Shown here in pieces: positions 52,865-52,960 of a DNA stretch of 52,960 bases; the stretch's first letter is position 1; the number at the start of each line of letters is the position of its first letter. Source of the DNA: Microbacterium sp. Leaf159 (lineage in GTDB: Bacteria > Actinomycetota > Actinomycetes > Actinomycetales > Microbacteriaceae). The stretch lies in assembly GCF_001423615.1 (NCBI RefSeq), contig NZ_LMOU01000001.1, forward strand, positions 1,710,684 through 1,763,643, given 5' to 3'. The position numbers and the translations under genes are program-made. The notes below the pieces were generated by a model, which worked only from the letters and a program-made list of their open reading frames with translations, did no database searches and was not told the origin of the DNA.

Positions 52865-52871
52865 AAACAGA

Positions 52872-52895
52872 AAATCCCTGCCGAGGCAGGGATTT
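52872..52895 (-). terminator. Terminator between uvrA-like gene and tRNA-Ser
   Basis: A 10-bp stem AAATCCCTGC/GCAGGGATTT closes on a 4-nt loop. On the minus strand it is followed by TTCTGTTTT, so it terminates the tRNA-Ser, and it may also stop plus-strand transcription from the UvrA-like gene. Confidence 0.75.
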
Positions 52896-52901
52896 CATCT
52901 G

Positions 52902-52960
52902 CGGAGACGAGGGGATTTGAACCCCTGGTCCCCGTGAGGGGACTCCACCTTAGCAGGGTG
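52902..52960 (-). tRNA. tRNA-Ser (anticodon GCT), partial at window edge
   Basis: The 3' part of a serine tRNA read on the minus strand. The anticodon GCT (complement at 52952-52954) is within loop CTGCTAA. A long variable arm (TCCCCTCACGGGGA) and T arm (CAGGGGTTCAAATCCCCT) follow, with the acceptor 3' strand CGTCTCC and discriminator G. The 5' half lies beyond the window. No CCA is encoded. Confidence 0.92.

Noticed and set aside
1..52960. CRISPR array, insertion sequence, prophage or integrase genes
   Set aside because: No repeat-spacer array, transposase or integrase motifs were seen. The repeats that exist are short and few.

Overview
The window is a high-GC, gene-dense actinobacterial chromosome segment. 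Codon use, gene families and the many 4-bp ATGA overlaps fit Microbacteriaceae, most likely Microbacterium; this genus call is inference from the protein families. I recognise 51 protein-coding genes, one complete tRNA (Arg-ACG) and one partial tRNA (Ser-GCT) at the right edge. I see no insertion sequence, integrase, phage gene or CRISPR array.

Layout. 1-6.5 kb: TetR regulator, ABC-type ATPase, L-serine ammonia-lyase, a small acidic disordered protein, and a stand-alone succinate dehydrogenase/fumarate reductase-type flavoprotein divergent from a LysR regulator. 6.2-9.5 kb: small membrane protein, tRNA-Arg, a charged protein of unknown function, a short-chain dehydrogenase, and a two-gene set made of a coiled-coil membrane protein and an exported HExxH protein. 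9.5-12.1 kb: copZ-copA copper export, with two CsoR-type palindromes in front but no csoR. 12-16.3 kb: GntR regulator, F420/NADP-type oxidoreductase, GNAT acetyltransferase, and sufS-sufU.

16.4-25.8 kb: two paralogous single-chain proteins, each carrying an ECF sigma factor, a zinc-binding anti-sigma-like motif, a transmembrane segment and a Pro-rich extracellular region. They flank a four-gene operon (lipoprotein binding protein, permease, ATPase and an FMN-dependent alpha-hydroxy-acid oxidase) and a divergent PucR regulator. 26.1-32 kb: a sortase-dependent pilus operon: tip protein, major pilin, class C sortase, and a second, divergent sortase-like protein.

32-37 kb: LysE exporter, HxlR/DUF1206 pair, SnoaL-like protein, GyrI-like protein, AraC/GyrI regulator. 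36.3-45.6 kb: sugar region with a ROK repressor divergent from xylA-xylB, then an oxidoreductase-cupin-oxidoreductase operon divergent from a LacI regulator, a 2-hydroxyacid dehydrogenase and a VOC protein. 45.6-53 kb: two GntR regulators, an NAD-dependent epimerase-like protein, a membrane protein, an aldo/keto reductase, and a UvrA-like ABC protein that appears to lack the UvrB-binding region.

The most unusual items are the paired membrane-tethered sigma/anti-sigma proteins (one just downstream of the pilus operon), the second sortase with extra cysteines, a perfect 14-bp hairpin between pilin and sortase genes, a long inverted repeat after xylB, and a duplicated aldo/keto reductase 3' end flanking a GntR gene.
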